A stretch of DNA of 64,000 nucleotides from contig NZ_CAMKWA010000003.1 of assembly GCF_946476835.1 (NCBI RefSeq), forward strand, positions 124,001-188,000. Reading direction: 5' to 3'. Positions 8,975 through 16,198 of this stretch are shown one piece after another (the stretch's first letter is position 1; each line of letters opens with the position of its first letter). The notes beneath the pieces are model-generated. The model saw nothing but the letters and a program-made list of their open reading frames with translations. It was not told the DNA's origin and searched no databases. A program made the translations under genes and the position numbers. Origin of the DNA: an uncultured Neokomagataea sp. GTDB taxonomy: Bacteria > Pseudomonadota > Alphaproteobacteria > Acetobacterales > Acetobacteraceae.

Positions 8975-10192
8975 ATGTGTGCAAAGAAGCTTGAATTTCC
9001 TGCCCCCGTTCTGCTGACGACGACTGATGATGTCGCTCAGATCTGTGCTAAGCTCCGCCAAGAGCCTTACGTCACGATTGATACAGAATTTGTGCGCGAG
9101 AAAACATATTGGCCTGAGCTGTGCCTTGTGCAGCTTGGCGGTATTGAAGACGTTGTTTTAATTGATACATTAGCGCCGGGTTTGGATTTGACGCCATTAG
9201 CGGAGCTTCTGGACGCACCGGATTGTATTAAAGTCTTCCATGCTGCGCGGCAGGATTTAGAAATTTTCCTGCATTTGTTTGATCGTTTGCCACGTTCTAT
9301 GTTTGATACGCAGGTGGCTGCGATGGTGGCGGGGTTTGGTGACCAAGTGGGCTATGATAGCCTTGTGGGCTCCATCACGGGTAAAGCCATTGATAAAGCG
9401 CACCGCTTTAGTGATTGGTCTGCGCGCCCATTAACGCCAGCGCAAATTGCGTATGCTGCGGCTGACGTGACGTATCTGCGTATTGTGTATGAAAGCTTGC
9501 ACAGTCAGTTGAAAAAAGAGGGGCGTTTGCGCTGGGCTGATGCTGAGCAGGCGGTCCTTACGGAAGAAAAGACATTCCGTCCAGATCCACGGCGTCTATG
9601 GGAAAAACTGAAAGCCCGTACCAGTAATCGTCGTATGCTCGGTGTGCTGCGTGAAGTGGCCGCGTGGCGTGAAAGTGCGGCTCAAGAGGCTAATATTCCT
9701 CGGCAGCGTTTGATCCGTGACGAGAGCCTGTTGGAGATCGCGGCAATCCGCCCGACGGATACGGATGCGTTAAGCCGTGTGCGTGGTGTGACGCGTGGTT
9801 TTGCAGAAGGGCGTATGGGGGCAGGTTTGCTTGATGCTGTACGCATTGGGCTTGAATTGCCGGATACAGATTTACCTAAGCCCTCGTCTAAGTCAGATAA
9901 GGCGCGGCCATCTTCCGCTCTGGTGGCAATGCTGCGTGTGTTGCTTGCAGCTAAGTGTGAAGAGCATGGTGTTGCGCCAAAACTTGTTGCAACAGCCGAT
10001 GACTTGGACCGCATTGCCATTGGGGAAACAGAGGTTTCTCCGTTGAAAGGGTGGCGTAAAGAGGTCTTTGGAATTGATGCGCTGGCTTTGGTTAACGGAG
10101 AAATCGCGTTGGCTGTTGTTGAGGGGCGTGTTGTGCTTCGTCCAGTTGAAGATGAGAGTTTTTCTAAGCCTGCCTCTGGACAGAGCATATAA
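8975..10192 (+). CDS. rnd: Ribonuclease D
   Basis: 405 residues, near the usual RNase D length. The three exonuclease motifs of the DEDDy family are visible: Exo I with IDTEFVREKTYWPELCLVQL (Asp36, Glu38), Exo II with VFHAARQDLEIF, and Exo III with YAAADVTYL. An HRDC domain follows (residues about 205-290) with a second helical region to the end. It is a cytoplasmic 3'-5' exoribonuclease that trims tRNA precursors. Its closeness to an intron-containing tRNA gene about 1.2 kb downstream is probably coincidence. Confidence 0.93.
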   Translation: MCAKKLEFPAPVLLTTTDDVAQICAKLRQEPYVTIDTEFVREKTYWPELCLVQLGGIEDVVLIDTLAPGLDLTPLAELLDAPDCIKVFHAARQDLEIFLHLFDRLPRSMFDTQVAAMVAGFGDQVGYDSLVGSITGKAIDKAHRFSDWSARPLTPAQIAYAAADVTYLRIVYESLHSQLKKEGRLRWADAEQAVLTEEKTFRPDPRRLWEKLKARTSNRRMLGVLREVAAWRESAAQEANIPRQRLIRDESLLEIAAIRPTDTDALSRVRGVTRGFAEGRMGAGLLDAVRIGLELPDTDLPKPSSKSDKARPSSALVAMLRVLLAAKCEEHGVAPKLVATADDLDRIAIGETEVSPLKGWRKEVFGIDALALVNGEIALAVVEGRVVLRPVEDESFSKPASGQSI

Positions 10193-10348
10193 GAATAGAG
10201 TTGGGTAGAGAGTGTCTCTGGGAGTGACTTCGACCTTGGGTGAAGTTTCTGCTAGAGATATCAGTATGGTGTGCGGGGATGCTTGACCTAACCGGTGAAA
10301 GGTTTGCCGGGGGTACAAGCGTTAATTCGGGACAGGGGAAGCCGATTT

Positions 10349-11053
10349 ATGGACTGGACGGACGAGACGATCGCCAGACTTCGTGAATTGTGGGATCAGG
10401 GTCTTTCAACGGCTGAGATCGGACGCCAGTTAGAAATCACTAAGAATGCGGTTGTTGGTAAAGCGCATCGTCTTGGTCTGCCGCCCCGTCCATCGCCTAT
10501 CCGTAATCGGAAGACGGTTATTGCCGCAGATGGAACGGTGGAAGTTCCCAAGCGTAAGCCACCAACACGGTCAAAAGCAAAGCCGAAGGTAGCAGCGAAC
10601 GCGGAGCAGGGGACACTTCTCCCAGAGGCTGCAAAAAACTCTGAGATTAAGGCTGATGTGAAGGTTACAGCCTCGTCTGAGGTTGCAAAAGCGGCTCCAT
10701 CAGAGAAAAAGCCTGTGCCTGCAGCGAGTGCCGCTCCTAAAAAAGCAGCGCCTGTGGCGAAATTGAGCACCCAAGCTGGGCCTCAAAAAGATACTACAGG
10801 AGCAGCGCCAGCAACTCCGAGCAGAGAAGAACCAAAGCGTGCCTTGTCATCTGTTGTGGGGCATTCAGGGGCGCCGCGTATGGCTCCTGCGATTGACCGT
10901 CCAGTAAGACGCGGCCCGTCATGCTGTTGGCCTTTTGGTGATCCGGGAACGCCGGGGTTCCACTTCTGTGGTGCGCGCCCTCTTTCCGGAAAGCCTTATT
11001 GTGCTGAGCATGCTGCTATTGCGTATGTAAAAATTCGAGATCGCCGCGATTAA
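10349..11053 (+). CDS. gcrA: Cell cycle regulator GcrA
   Basis: 234 residues from the ATG at 10349; the N-terminus MDWTDETIARLRELWDQGLS matches the conserved GcrA start exactly, so the 18 codons upstream are not used. An HTH with GRQLEITKNAVVGKAHRLGL occupies residues 1-45. Residues about 60-170 form a long Lys/Ala/Pro-rich linker. The C-terminal sigma-binding part keeps PSCCWPFGDPG, FHFCGA and PYCAEHA. GcrA binds sigma-70 RNA polymerase and activates promoters carrying CcrM-methylated GANTC sites, so this implies a CcrM-based cell cycle circuit. The linker is longer than in Caulobacter GcrA (173 residues). Confidence 0.93.
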   Translation: MDWTDETIARLRELWDQGLSTAEIGRQLEITKNAVVGKAHRLGLPPRPSPIRNRKTVIAADGTVEVPKRKPPTRSKAKPKVAANAEQGTLLPEAAKNSEIKADVKVTASSEVAKAAPSEKKPVPAASAAPKKAAPVAKLSTQAGPQKDTTGAAPATPSREEPKRALSSVVGHSGAPRMAPAIDRPVRRGPSCCWPFGDPGTPGFHFCGARPLSGKPYCAEHAAIAYVKIRDRRD

Positions 11054-11346
11054 GTATGTTCTTTGGTGCAGCGTCTGATGCCGTGTCGTTTCATTCTACC
11101 GATGAGGCGATGTGTGTCGGGCGCTGTGCTTTTTTGTGTAAAAGGGTTTTTGTTAGAAGTGACGCCTAATAGAAGCCGTCGCTAAAGTAGGCTGTAGCCT
11201 TTATTGAACAGCGCATATTAATGGTAATGTTATTATAATATATTAAGCATTAATATGGCCATCACACATAGGCTAGATGGTCTAATTACGCTTTAAAAGC
11301 ATCAAGAAAAGACTAGAAAATTTCCTGTATGGAACAGTGAGGTAAG
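11054..11346. other. AT-rich intergenic region with a 10-bp inverted repeat
   Basis: No open reading frame with a convincing start was seen between gcrA and the tRNA gene. The region becomes AT-rich and contains a perfect inverted repeat, CATATTAATG at 11214-11223 and CATTAATATG at 11248-11257, around a 24-nt A/T spacer. A short AGGCTGTAGCCT palindrome lies near 11190. An unannotated small RNA cannot be excluded. Confidence 0.4.
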
Positions 11347-11656
11347 TGGTGTCCACGGAAGGATTCGAACCTTCGGCCCCAGGATTCATACCACTTCGGT
11401 TTTCACCGCCAAGCACGATCAGAGTGCTTGTTCGTGGTCTGGACTGTCTCTTCACCATGGCTTGAATGCCAAGGTGTTGCCCGTACAGTCTCTACACCTT
11501 CTTCCTTAAAGGGAAGCTTGGCTCGGGATTGGCACGACCTTTGGAAAAAGGCCAGAGCGTTCCCCGAATTTGAGCAAATCCACCATGTAGTTTCCAAGCA
11601 TGGCGCCCAATTTAATACTAGGAATCCTGTGCTCTATCCTACTGAGCTACGCAGAC
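11347..11656 (-). tRNA. tRNA-Arg(CCU), split by a group I intron
   Basis: Read on the minus strand, the two exons give a 77-nt tRNA with encoded CCA. The acceptor GTCTGCG (11656-11650) pairs with CGTGGAC (11357-11351), with two wobble pairs. The D arm is GCTC/GAGC. The anticodon stem is CAGGA/TCCTG around loop TTCCTAA, giving anticodon CCU at 11622-11620. The T arm is GAAGG-TTCGAAT-CCTTC and the discriminator is A. The 5' exon ends at U36 and the 3' exon starts at A37 (11386). The tRNA reads AGG arginine codons. A promoter lies just upstream at 11667-11695. Confidence 0.93.
11387..11619 (-). other. Group I self-splicing intron in tRNA-Arg(CCU)
   Basis: 233 nt inserted after U36 of the anticodon loop; the last intron base is G. 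P1 can form as CCUAGU with AUUGGG, placing the splice-site U36 opposite G as group I introns require. The core elements are recognisable: Q as AATCCCGAGCCAAGC, a P8-like hairpin CTTCC-CTTTAA-GGAAG, R as GTGTAGAGACTGTACGGGC, S as AAGAGACAGTCC (R AGACT pairs with S AGTC to form P7), and a 7-bp P9 hairpin CAAGCAC/GTGCTTG. The R and S boxes closely resemble those of cyanobacterial tRNA-Leu introns (subgroup IC3). No homing endonuclease frame is present. Introns in tRNA-Arg(CCU) are known from Agrobacterium and some other proteobacteria. Confidence 0.92.
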
Positions 11657-11666
11657 ACGCGATTTT

Positions 11667-11695
11667 TTTCTAAGGGATATTAGAAAGTTTGACAA
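11667..11695 (-). promoter_or_regulatory. Likely sigma-70 promoter of tRNA-Arg(CCU)
   Basis: On the minus strand, TTGTCA (11695-11690) and TAGAAA (11672-11667) are separated by 17 bp, with initiation predicted within a few bases of the tRNA 5' end. Confidence 0.55.
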
Positions 11696-11765
11696 GCACC
11701 TAGGATTTTTGGGAGAAAAATTAATTGTGTCAATTTATAAAATATTTTATAATATAAAGAAGAAT

Positions 11766-11798
11766 GCGCCCTTAATCTTAGGTCAACATTAAGGGCGC
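11766..11798. repeat. Perfect 11-bp inverted repeat upstream of the XRE regulator gene
   Basis: GCGCCCTTAAT (11766-11776) and ATTAAGGGCGC (11788-11798) flank an 11-nt loop, in AT-rich DNA between the tRNA promoter and the XRE regulator gene. No U-run follows on either strand. It could be a factor-independent terminator remnant, an mRNA hairpin or an operator. Confidence 0.6.
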
Positions 11799-11935
11799 TA
11801 CAGCAAAGATCTGTTACGCTTCAATCTTATTATGACATTGAATGACGGGTTGTTAACATAGTATGTACGCAAATATGGGAACTGTTGAGCACATGGGCGT
11901 CTATCGTGGCTACTTATAGGGGTGCTGATCGTTTT

Positions 11936-12328
11936 ATGAGTGATGCTCGATCAGTTGAGAGCGAAGTTTTGTCGCCAGGGTTAGATTTGGGGCGCCGTAT
12001 TCGGTTGTTGCGTGAGATGGCTGGGTTGAGTCAATTGCAACTGGCTCAAAAAGTAGGCATTTCGCGCTCTGCAGTGGCCTTTTGGGAAACGGGCAGAGCT
12101 GGCCATGTTGGAAAGCATTTAGGTCAATTGGCAAATGTTTTAGGTGTTGAGCCTGAAGTGTTGCTGACGGGCATGGCGGTGAAGGATATTCCGGCCGTGC
12201 TCACGCCGGATGAAGATACGTTGTTGAAGATGTATCGTCAGTTGGACCCGTTGATTAAATTGCAAACCCAGAAATGGATTGAACGACGGGTGAAAGAGAT
12301 CAAAAAATCAGATCTTCCTTCTATGTGA
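11936..12328 (+). CDS. XRE-family transcriptional regulator
   Basis: 130 residues from ATG 11936 with an AGGGG ribosome site upstream; a TTG at 11885 would add 17 residues. A Cro/C1-type helix-turn-helix lies at about residues 19-73 (LGRRIRLLREMAGLSQLQLAQ, then GISRSAVAFWETGRAG and LANVLGVEPEVLLTG). The C-terminal 50 residues are helical and Lys-rich, with no ligand domain recognised. It stands alone, so its targets are unknown. It resembles chromosomal XRE regulators more than phage repressors, since no mobile genes surround it. A classical terminator follows. Confidence 0.8.
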   Translation: MSDARSVESEVLSPGLDLGRRIRLLREMAGLSQLQLAQKVGISRSAVAFWETGRAGHVGKHLGQLANVLGVEPEVLLTGMAVKDIPAVLTPDEDTLLKMYRQLDPLIKLQTQKWIERRVKEIKKSDLPSM

Positions 12329-12337
12329 GGGGGAAAG

Positions 12338-12361
12338 GCCGGGTTCCCCCGGCTTTTTTTT
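12338..12361 (+). terminator. Rho-independent terminator after the XRE gene
   Basis: GCCGGG-TTCC-CCCGGC followed by eight T residues, directly after the XRE stop codon and meeting the end of the convergent DUF1737 gene. Confidence 0.9.
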
Positions 12362-12554
12362 ATGTCTGATCGGTATGAGGCCAGAGAATGGCCTGCGCGA
12401 CAATCACGTCTTTGCCGTTGAATGTGCAGGAGGGAGAGCCGTGTAGGCGGTATCCAGAGGCGAGAGCCTCTGAAATGCGGCGGCAAAAATTTGCATCATC
12501 TTTACCTGTGATCAGGCGGTAGATTGGTTTGTCATCTGGCGGAAGAGCGCTCAT
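12360..12554 (-). CDS. DUF1737 domain protein
   Basis: 64 residues. The stretch YRLITGKDDANFCRRISEAL, followed by GYRLHGSPSCTFNGKDVIVAQAI, fits the DUF1737 pattern, a short domain of unknown function found alone or at the N-terminus of bacterial and phage proteins. An AAGGAA ribosome site precedes the ATG. It lies 12 nt downstream of the Suv3-like helicase gene on the same strand, so they probably share a transcript. Its final codon touches the terminator of the convergent XRE gene. Confidence 0.75.
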   Translation of the reverse strand: MSALPPDDKPIYRLITGKDDANFCRRISEALASGYRLHGSPSCTFNGKDVIVAQAILWPHTDQT

Positions 12555-12566
12555 GGTGAAGTTCCT

Positions 12567-15035
12567 TTATTTCCGGCGTGAGCGTTTCGCAGGTTTTTGG
12601 CCGAGGGAAAGGGTTTTTCGCCCTTTTTTTGCGGAAGAGTAATGTTTTGGGCCATCGTCTGAGCGAGACGATGTGCGTGAAAAGCCACGGTTACGCTGTT
12701 GCTTTTGGCTTTCACGCATACGGCTTTGCGTACGGAGAACTTGCTCAATCCAGTCATTGAGAATGGCTGTATTGATTTCCGCATTTTCGCGTGCAGGGTA
12801 AGCTTCGGGGAAGCGTAAGGCTAGCCAGCGCCATGCGACGAGGCGCTTATGGCGTTTTTCTGCACGTTCGAGTTCTTCGCGGCTAGCTTGCTCTGGGTGT
12901 GGTAGGCGGCCTGTGCCGGGTGGTGGAACGGGGCGACCAGCGGCATGATCTGCTGCCCAGCCGGTGAGGCGTTGAATCCCGTTATCGCGTTCATCAATTG
13001 GGCACATCGCATAGGTCCAGCGTGAGGACAGGTCTAGTCCTTCAACGCCTTCGAGGGATGCGGCAATCTCGAGTGATTGCTCCATATCGGCGAGGCGGTA
13101 ATTGGGATCATCTTGGCGGAGTACGGCACGTTTAATGCGGGTGAGAACACCATACAAGCTGTCGGATTCAATCTCTTCAGCAACGACGCGGACAATGTCA
13201 GAATCCGGTTGGACGAGGGGGCGTAGCTCTGTAACGGGCTCTGGCGGTGCGGCGAGCATCTGACGGACAAAATTAGGGCTTCCAGCTCCTGCGAGGACGC
13301 AGACAAAGCCTTCTTCATGTTTGCCGTATCGACCGGCACGGCCACCAATCTGCTTGACTTCTTGTGAGGTCAGATCACGCGTTTGGCGGCCATCAAACTT
13401 ACGCAAAGCGCTGAAGATGACACGGCGGATGGAGAGATTGAGGCCCATCCCAATCGCATCGGTTGCGATAATAATATCCGCTTTGCCTTCGTTGAAACGG
13501 GCGGCTTCAGCACGGCGGACTTCTGGGCTTAATGCGCCATAAACAACAGCAACGCGGCGGCCTTGGGCCATGAGTTCGGCACGGAGGTCAAGCACTTCAC
13601 GGCGTGAGAACGCAATGAGTGCATCGCCCGTTGTGAGTTCTGATAGGGCGAGGGGCGCGCCAGTTTTCAGTGGGCTTTTACGTTCGAGATGAATTTCATC
13701 CACGGGGTCATCGCATAGTTCTGCGATGCGCTTGACCAAGGGAATGCAGTCTGGTGCGCCGAGGATGAAAACGTGCCGTGCGGGAACGCCCATGATCGCG
13801 GCGGTCCATGCGGCACCACGATCCGGGTCTGCTAGCATTTGGGCCTCGTCAATGACGGCAACATCGACGGGTTTATGGAAGGGGCACATTTCAACCGTGG
13901 CCGCGAGATGGCGTGCGCCGGGGACTTCTATGCGCTCTTCGCCCGTGGCGAGGGATGCTGGTACGCCACGATTCAGCAGGGTCTCGCGGAATTCATGGGC
14001 CAACAAGCGTAGGGGGGCCAGAGCGAGGCCGCTTTCGGCCGCAGCAAGGGCGTTGAGTGCTGTATAGGATTTGCCGGAGTTTGTCGGGCCGGTGACGAGC
14101 GTGATGCGGCGCTTGAGGGCGCGTGCCGTACGGAAATGCCCTGCGAAGCGGTCTAGAGCGGCAACACGGGCGATAGCGGCGTTGCCTGCCTTATTGCCCA
14201 GATCCAGTACTTCAGGGCGGCCCGTGGATTTGCCACGCCATTCTGGGAGTTTTGTACGAATTTTCTTCAGTTCGATAGGGTCGAAGAAGAAGAGTTCGAT
14301 GCCGTCATTGCGGGTTTCGCGGCGGGCAACGGGTAGGCGGTTTTCGGCTATCCAGCGCAAGGCTTCGCGGCGCGAGCAATGTAGAAGTGCAGGGAGTTCA
14401 TCAAAGCCGACGAGGCTCTCTTCCCATGCTCGCAAACGGGACATTTCGAGGGCACGGCGTTCTTCTGCGCGTGCCTCAATATCGGCTTGTTCACGGGCGC
14501 GGCGTTCTTCCGCGAGGCGCAAATCATCTTCGAAGCCGAGGTCAACACTGCCAAATGCATGGGCAATGGACCGGGAGAGCGTGTCAAACTGCCGGGCGGA
14601 CAGGATAAGGCCTGCATCAGTCAGGTCTGCGCGTACATCTTCGAGGACTTGGCGTGGGGTATCGCCCATTTCTTGCCAGCGAACCATCAACGTGTCGTTG
14701 AGGGCTTGGCGTAGTGTGTCGGCATCGGCGCGGGGGTCTGTGACACCTGCGACGGCATCTTGTGTGTCCGCTTTGGTGACCCAGACTTCACCTGCGCGGC
14801 GGGCGGTGTTCATCAACTGGGAAGCCCAGTTCTTACGACGCACGACACAGAGCGCTTCTAACAAGGCATCTGCGGAGAGGTTATTCTCGGCATCAAGGCG
14901 GCGGGAGGCCTGCCTTAAAAGGTTGGGGCGTTCTTTTGGAGTGATCGCCAGCGAGTCGCCAAAAAGGGCTTCAGCCGCGGCGAGAGCGCGTTCAGCAGGA
15001 GAAAGCGGGGCGTCGGGCATGATATCATCGGTCAT
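12567..15035 (-). CDS. Suv3-like superfamily 2 helicase
   Basis: 822 residues. Walker A GPTNSGKS sits near residue 318 and Walker B VIDEAQML near 395. Motif V/VI region shows IIATDAIGMGLNL and QIGGRAGRYG, with SUV3-type spacing. This fits the alphaproteobacterial homologues of the mitochondrial degradosome helicase Suv3. The first 280 residues hold an alpha-helical Ala/Glu/Arg-rich domain, and the C-terminal 50 residues are Arg/Ser/Lys-rich (RSRRK end), probably RNA-binding. The likely role is ATP-dependent RNA unwinding in RNA turnover. It is divergent from fpr. Confidence 0.85.
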   Translation of the reverse strand: MTDDIMPDAPLSPAERALAAAEALFGDSLAITPKERPNLLRQASRRLDAENNLSADALLEALCVVRRKNWASQLMNTARRAGEVWVTKADTQDAVAGVTDPRADADTLRQALNDTLMVRWQEMGDTPRQVLEDVRADLTDAGLILSARQFDTLSRSIAHAFGSVDLGFEDDLRLAEERRAREQADIEARAEERRALEMSRLRAWEESLVGFDELPALLHCSRREALRWIAENRLPVARRETRNDGIELFFFDPIELKKIRTKLPEWRGKSTGRPEVLDLGNKAGNAAIARVAALDRFAGHFRTARALKRRITLVTGPTNSGKSYTALNALAAAESGLALAPLRLLAHEFRETLLNRGVPASLATGEERIEVPGARHLAATVEMCPFHKPVDVAVIDEAQMLADPDRGAAWTAAIMGVPARHVFILGAPDCIPLVKRIAELCDDPVDEIHLERKSPLKTGAPLALSELTTGDALIAFSRREVLDLRAELMAQGRRVAVVYGALSPEVRRAEAARFNEGKADIIIATDAIGMGLNLSIRRVIFSALRKFDGRQTRDLTSQEVKQIGGRAGRYGKHEEGFVCVLAGAGSPNFVRQMLAAPPEPVTELRPLVQPDSDIVRVVAEEIESDSLYGVLTRIKRAVLRQDDPNYRLADMEQSLEIAASLEGVEGLDLSSRWTYAMCPIDERDNGIQRLTGWAADHAAGRPVPPPGTGRLPHPEQASREELERAEKRHKRLVAWRWLALRFPEAYPARENAEINTAILNDWIEQVLRTQSRMRESQKQQRNRGFSRTSSRSDDGPKHYSSAKKGRKTLSLGQKPAKRSRRK

Positions 15036-15186
15036 GTGTTGATTTGTGCGTCATTCCCGGCCTTCGTTCAATCTCAAACCCATCACTTCGTGTTTTCACG
15101 ATTGTAAAACGTATTCCCGATGGCGCGCGGGGTTTTCTCATAATGATTCTTTAGGCTACAACACTCGCCCCTATCAGGCTGACCTG

Positions 15187-15219
15187 TTGACGGTTGAGCC
15201 TGTTCTTTTGCGCTATAAT
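15187..15219 (+). promoter_or_regulatory. Possible promoter of the ferredoxin-NADP reductase gene
   Basis: A consensus -10 TATAAT at 15214-15219 lies 21 bases before the ATG, immediately ahead of the GAAGAGGGAG ribosome site. A TTGACG hexamer at 15187-15192 is 21 bp away, too far for an ideal -35, so the upstream element is uncertain. Confidence 0.4.
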
Positions 15220-15240
15220 TTCTGAAGAGGGAGTTTCCTC

Positions 15241-16128
15241 ATGTCCCAGCCGTTGCCTTCCGCACCGACGCCTGAAATTGATGAGGCCCTGACGGGTCTG
15301 GTGCCGTATGAAGGGCATCCACGGCAGTACCGCCTTGCGGACCCAACGAAGGAATACGGGCATCTTTACCCCGCGAAGGTTCTGACCGTTCATCACTGGA
15401 CGGATCGTTTGTTTAGCTTCACCACGACGCGTGATCCGGGCCTGCGCTTTGAAAATGGCCAGTTTGCGATGATCGGGATCGAAGTGGAAGGCAAGCCTTT
15501 GCTGCGTGCGTATTCCATCGCTTCTGCAAATTATGAAGATAATTTGGAGTTCCTTTCTATCGCTGTGGAAGATGGCCCTCTGACATCACGTTTACGCCAT
15601 GTGAAGGTTGGGGACACGGTGCTGATTGGCCGTAAGCCTGTCGGTACGTTGCTGCTGGATAACCTCAAGCCGGGTCGTAACCTGTACTTCTTGTCTACAG
15701 GTACGGGGCTTGCGCCGTTTATGGCGCTGATTAAAGATCCAGAAGCTTATGAGCGTTATGAGAATGTGATTCTGAGCCATACGGTCCGTATTTCGGGTGA
15801 ATTGGCTTATGAAAACCATATCCGTCATGAACTGCCGAAGCATGAGTTCTTGGGAGAGATGCTGGACGGGAAGCTGCGTTATTACCCCGCAGTGACGCGT
15901 GAAGAGTATGCCGTGACGGATCGGATCACGACGCTGATCAAGAACGGTCAGATTTTCCGTGACCTCAACATTGATGAACTGGACCCGGAGCACGATCGTG
16001 TGATGATCTGTGGTTCGCCGGAGATGTTGGCGGATACGGAGAAACTTCTTGAAGAGCGCGGTTTTGAAGAAGGCAATATGAACCGTCAGGGTTCTTATGT
16101 TGTCGAAAAAGCCTTTGCAGAGCGCTAA
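15241..16128 (+). CDS. fpr: Ferredoxin-NADP reductase
   Basis: 295 residues. The FAD-binding motif RAYSIASANYE is at 89-99, the NADP-binding part has FLSTGTGLAPFMALI, and the C-terminal MICGSPEML and VVEKAFAER ends are typical of bacterial FPR-type reductases. It passes electrons between NADPH and ferredoxin or flavodoxin in the cytoplasm, often as part of oxidative-stress defence. The N-terminus is about 30 residues longer than in Escherichia coli Fpr. The ribosome site AAGAGGGAG supports the ATG chosen. Glutathione reductase follows 70 bp downstream. Confidence 0.93.
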   Translation: MSQPLPSAPTPEIDEALTGLVPYEGHPRQYRLADPTKEYGHLYPAKVLTVHHWTDRLFSFTTTRDPGLRFENGQFAMIGIEVEGKPLLRAYSIASANYEDNLEFLSIAVEDGPLTSRLRHVKVGDTVLIGRKPVGTLLLDNLKPGRNLYFLSTGTGLAPFMALIKDPEAYERYENVILSHTVRISGELAYENHIRHELPKHEFLGEMLDGKLRYYPAVTREEYAVTDRITTLIKNGQIFRDLNIDELDPEHDRVMICGSPEMLADTEKLLEERGFEEGNMNRQGSYVVEKAFAER

Positions 16129-16152
16129 GGCCTAAAACAAAGTGGTGTGATG

Positions 16153-16180
16153 GTCGGCCTCATGGTGTTTTGAGGCCGAC
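16153..16180. terminator. Palindromic hairpin between fpr and gor
   Basis: Perfect 10-bp arms GTCGGCCTCA/TGAGGCCGAC around an 8-nt loop. The 3' flank is A-rich, so on the + strand it is not a classical terminator; it may stabilise the fpr mRNA or terminate partly. Confidence 0.5.
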
Positions 16181-16198
16181 AAAAAGAGAGGCCGGAAC

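Noticed and set aside
11428-11673. An 81-residue open frame on the + strand
   Set aside because: It lies entirely across the intron-containing tRNA-Arg gene and is explained by it; no ribosome site and no family resemblance.
14071-15042. A 323-residue open frame antisense to the Suv3-like helicase
   Set aside because: It mirrors the helicase gene, is extremely Arg/Ser-rich, and has no recognisable domain.
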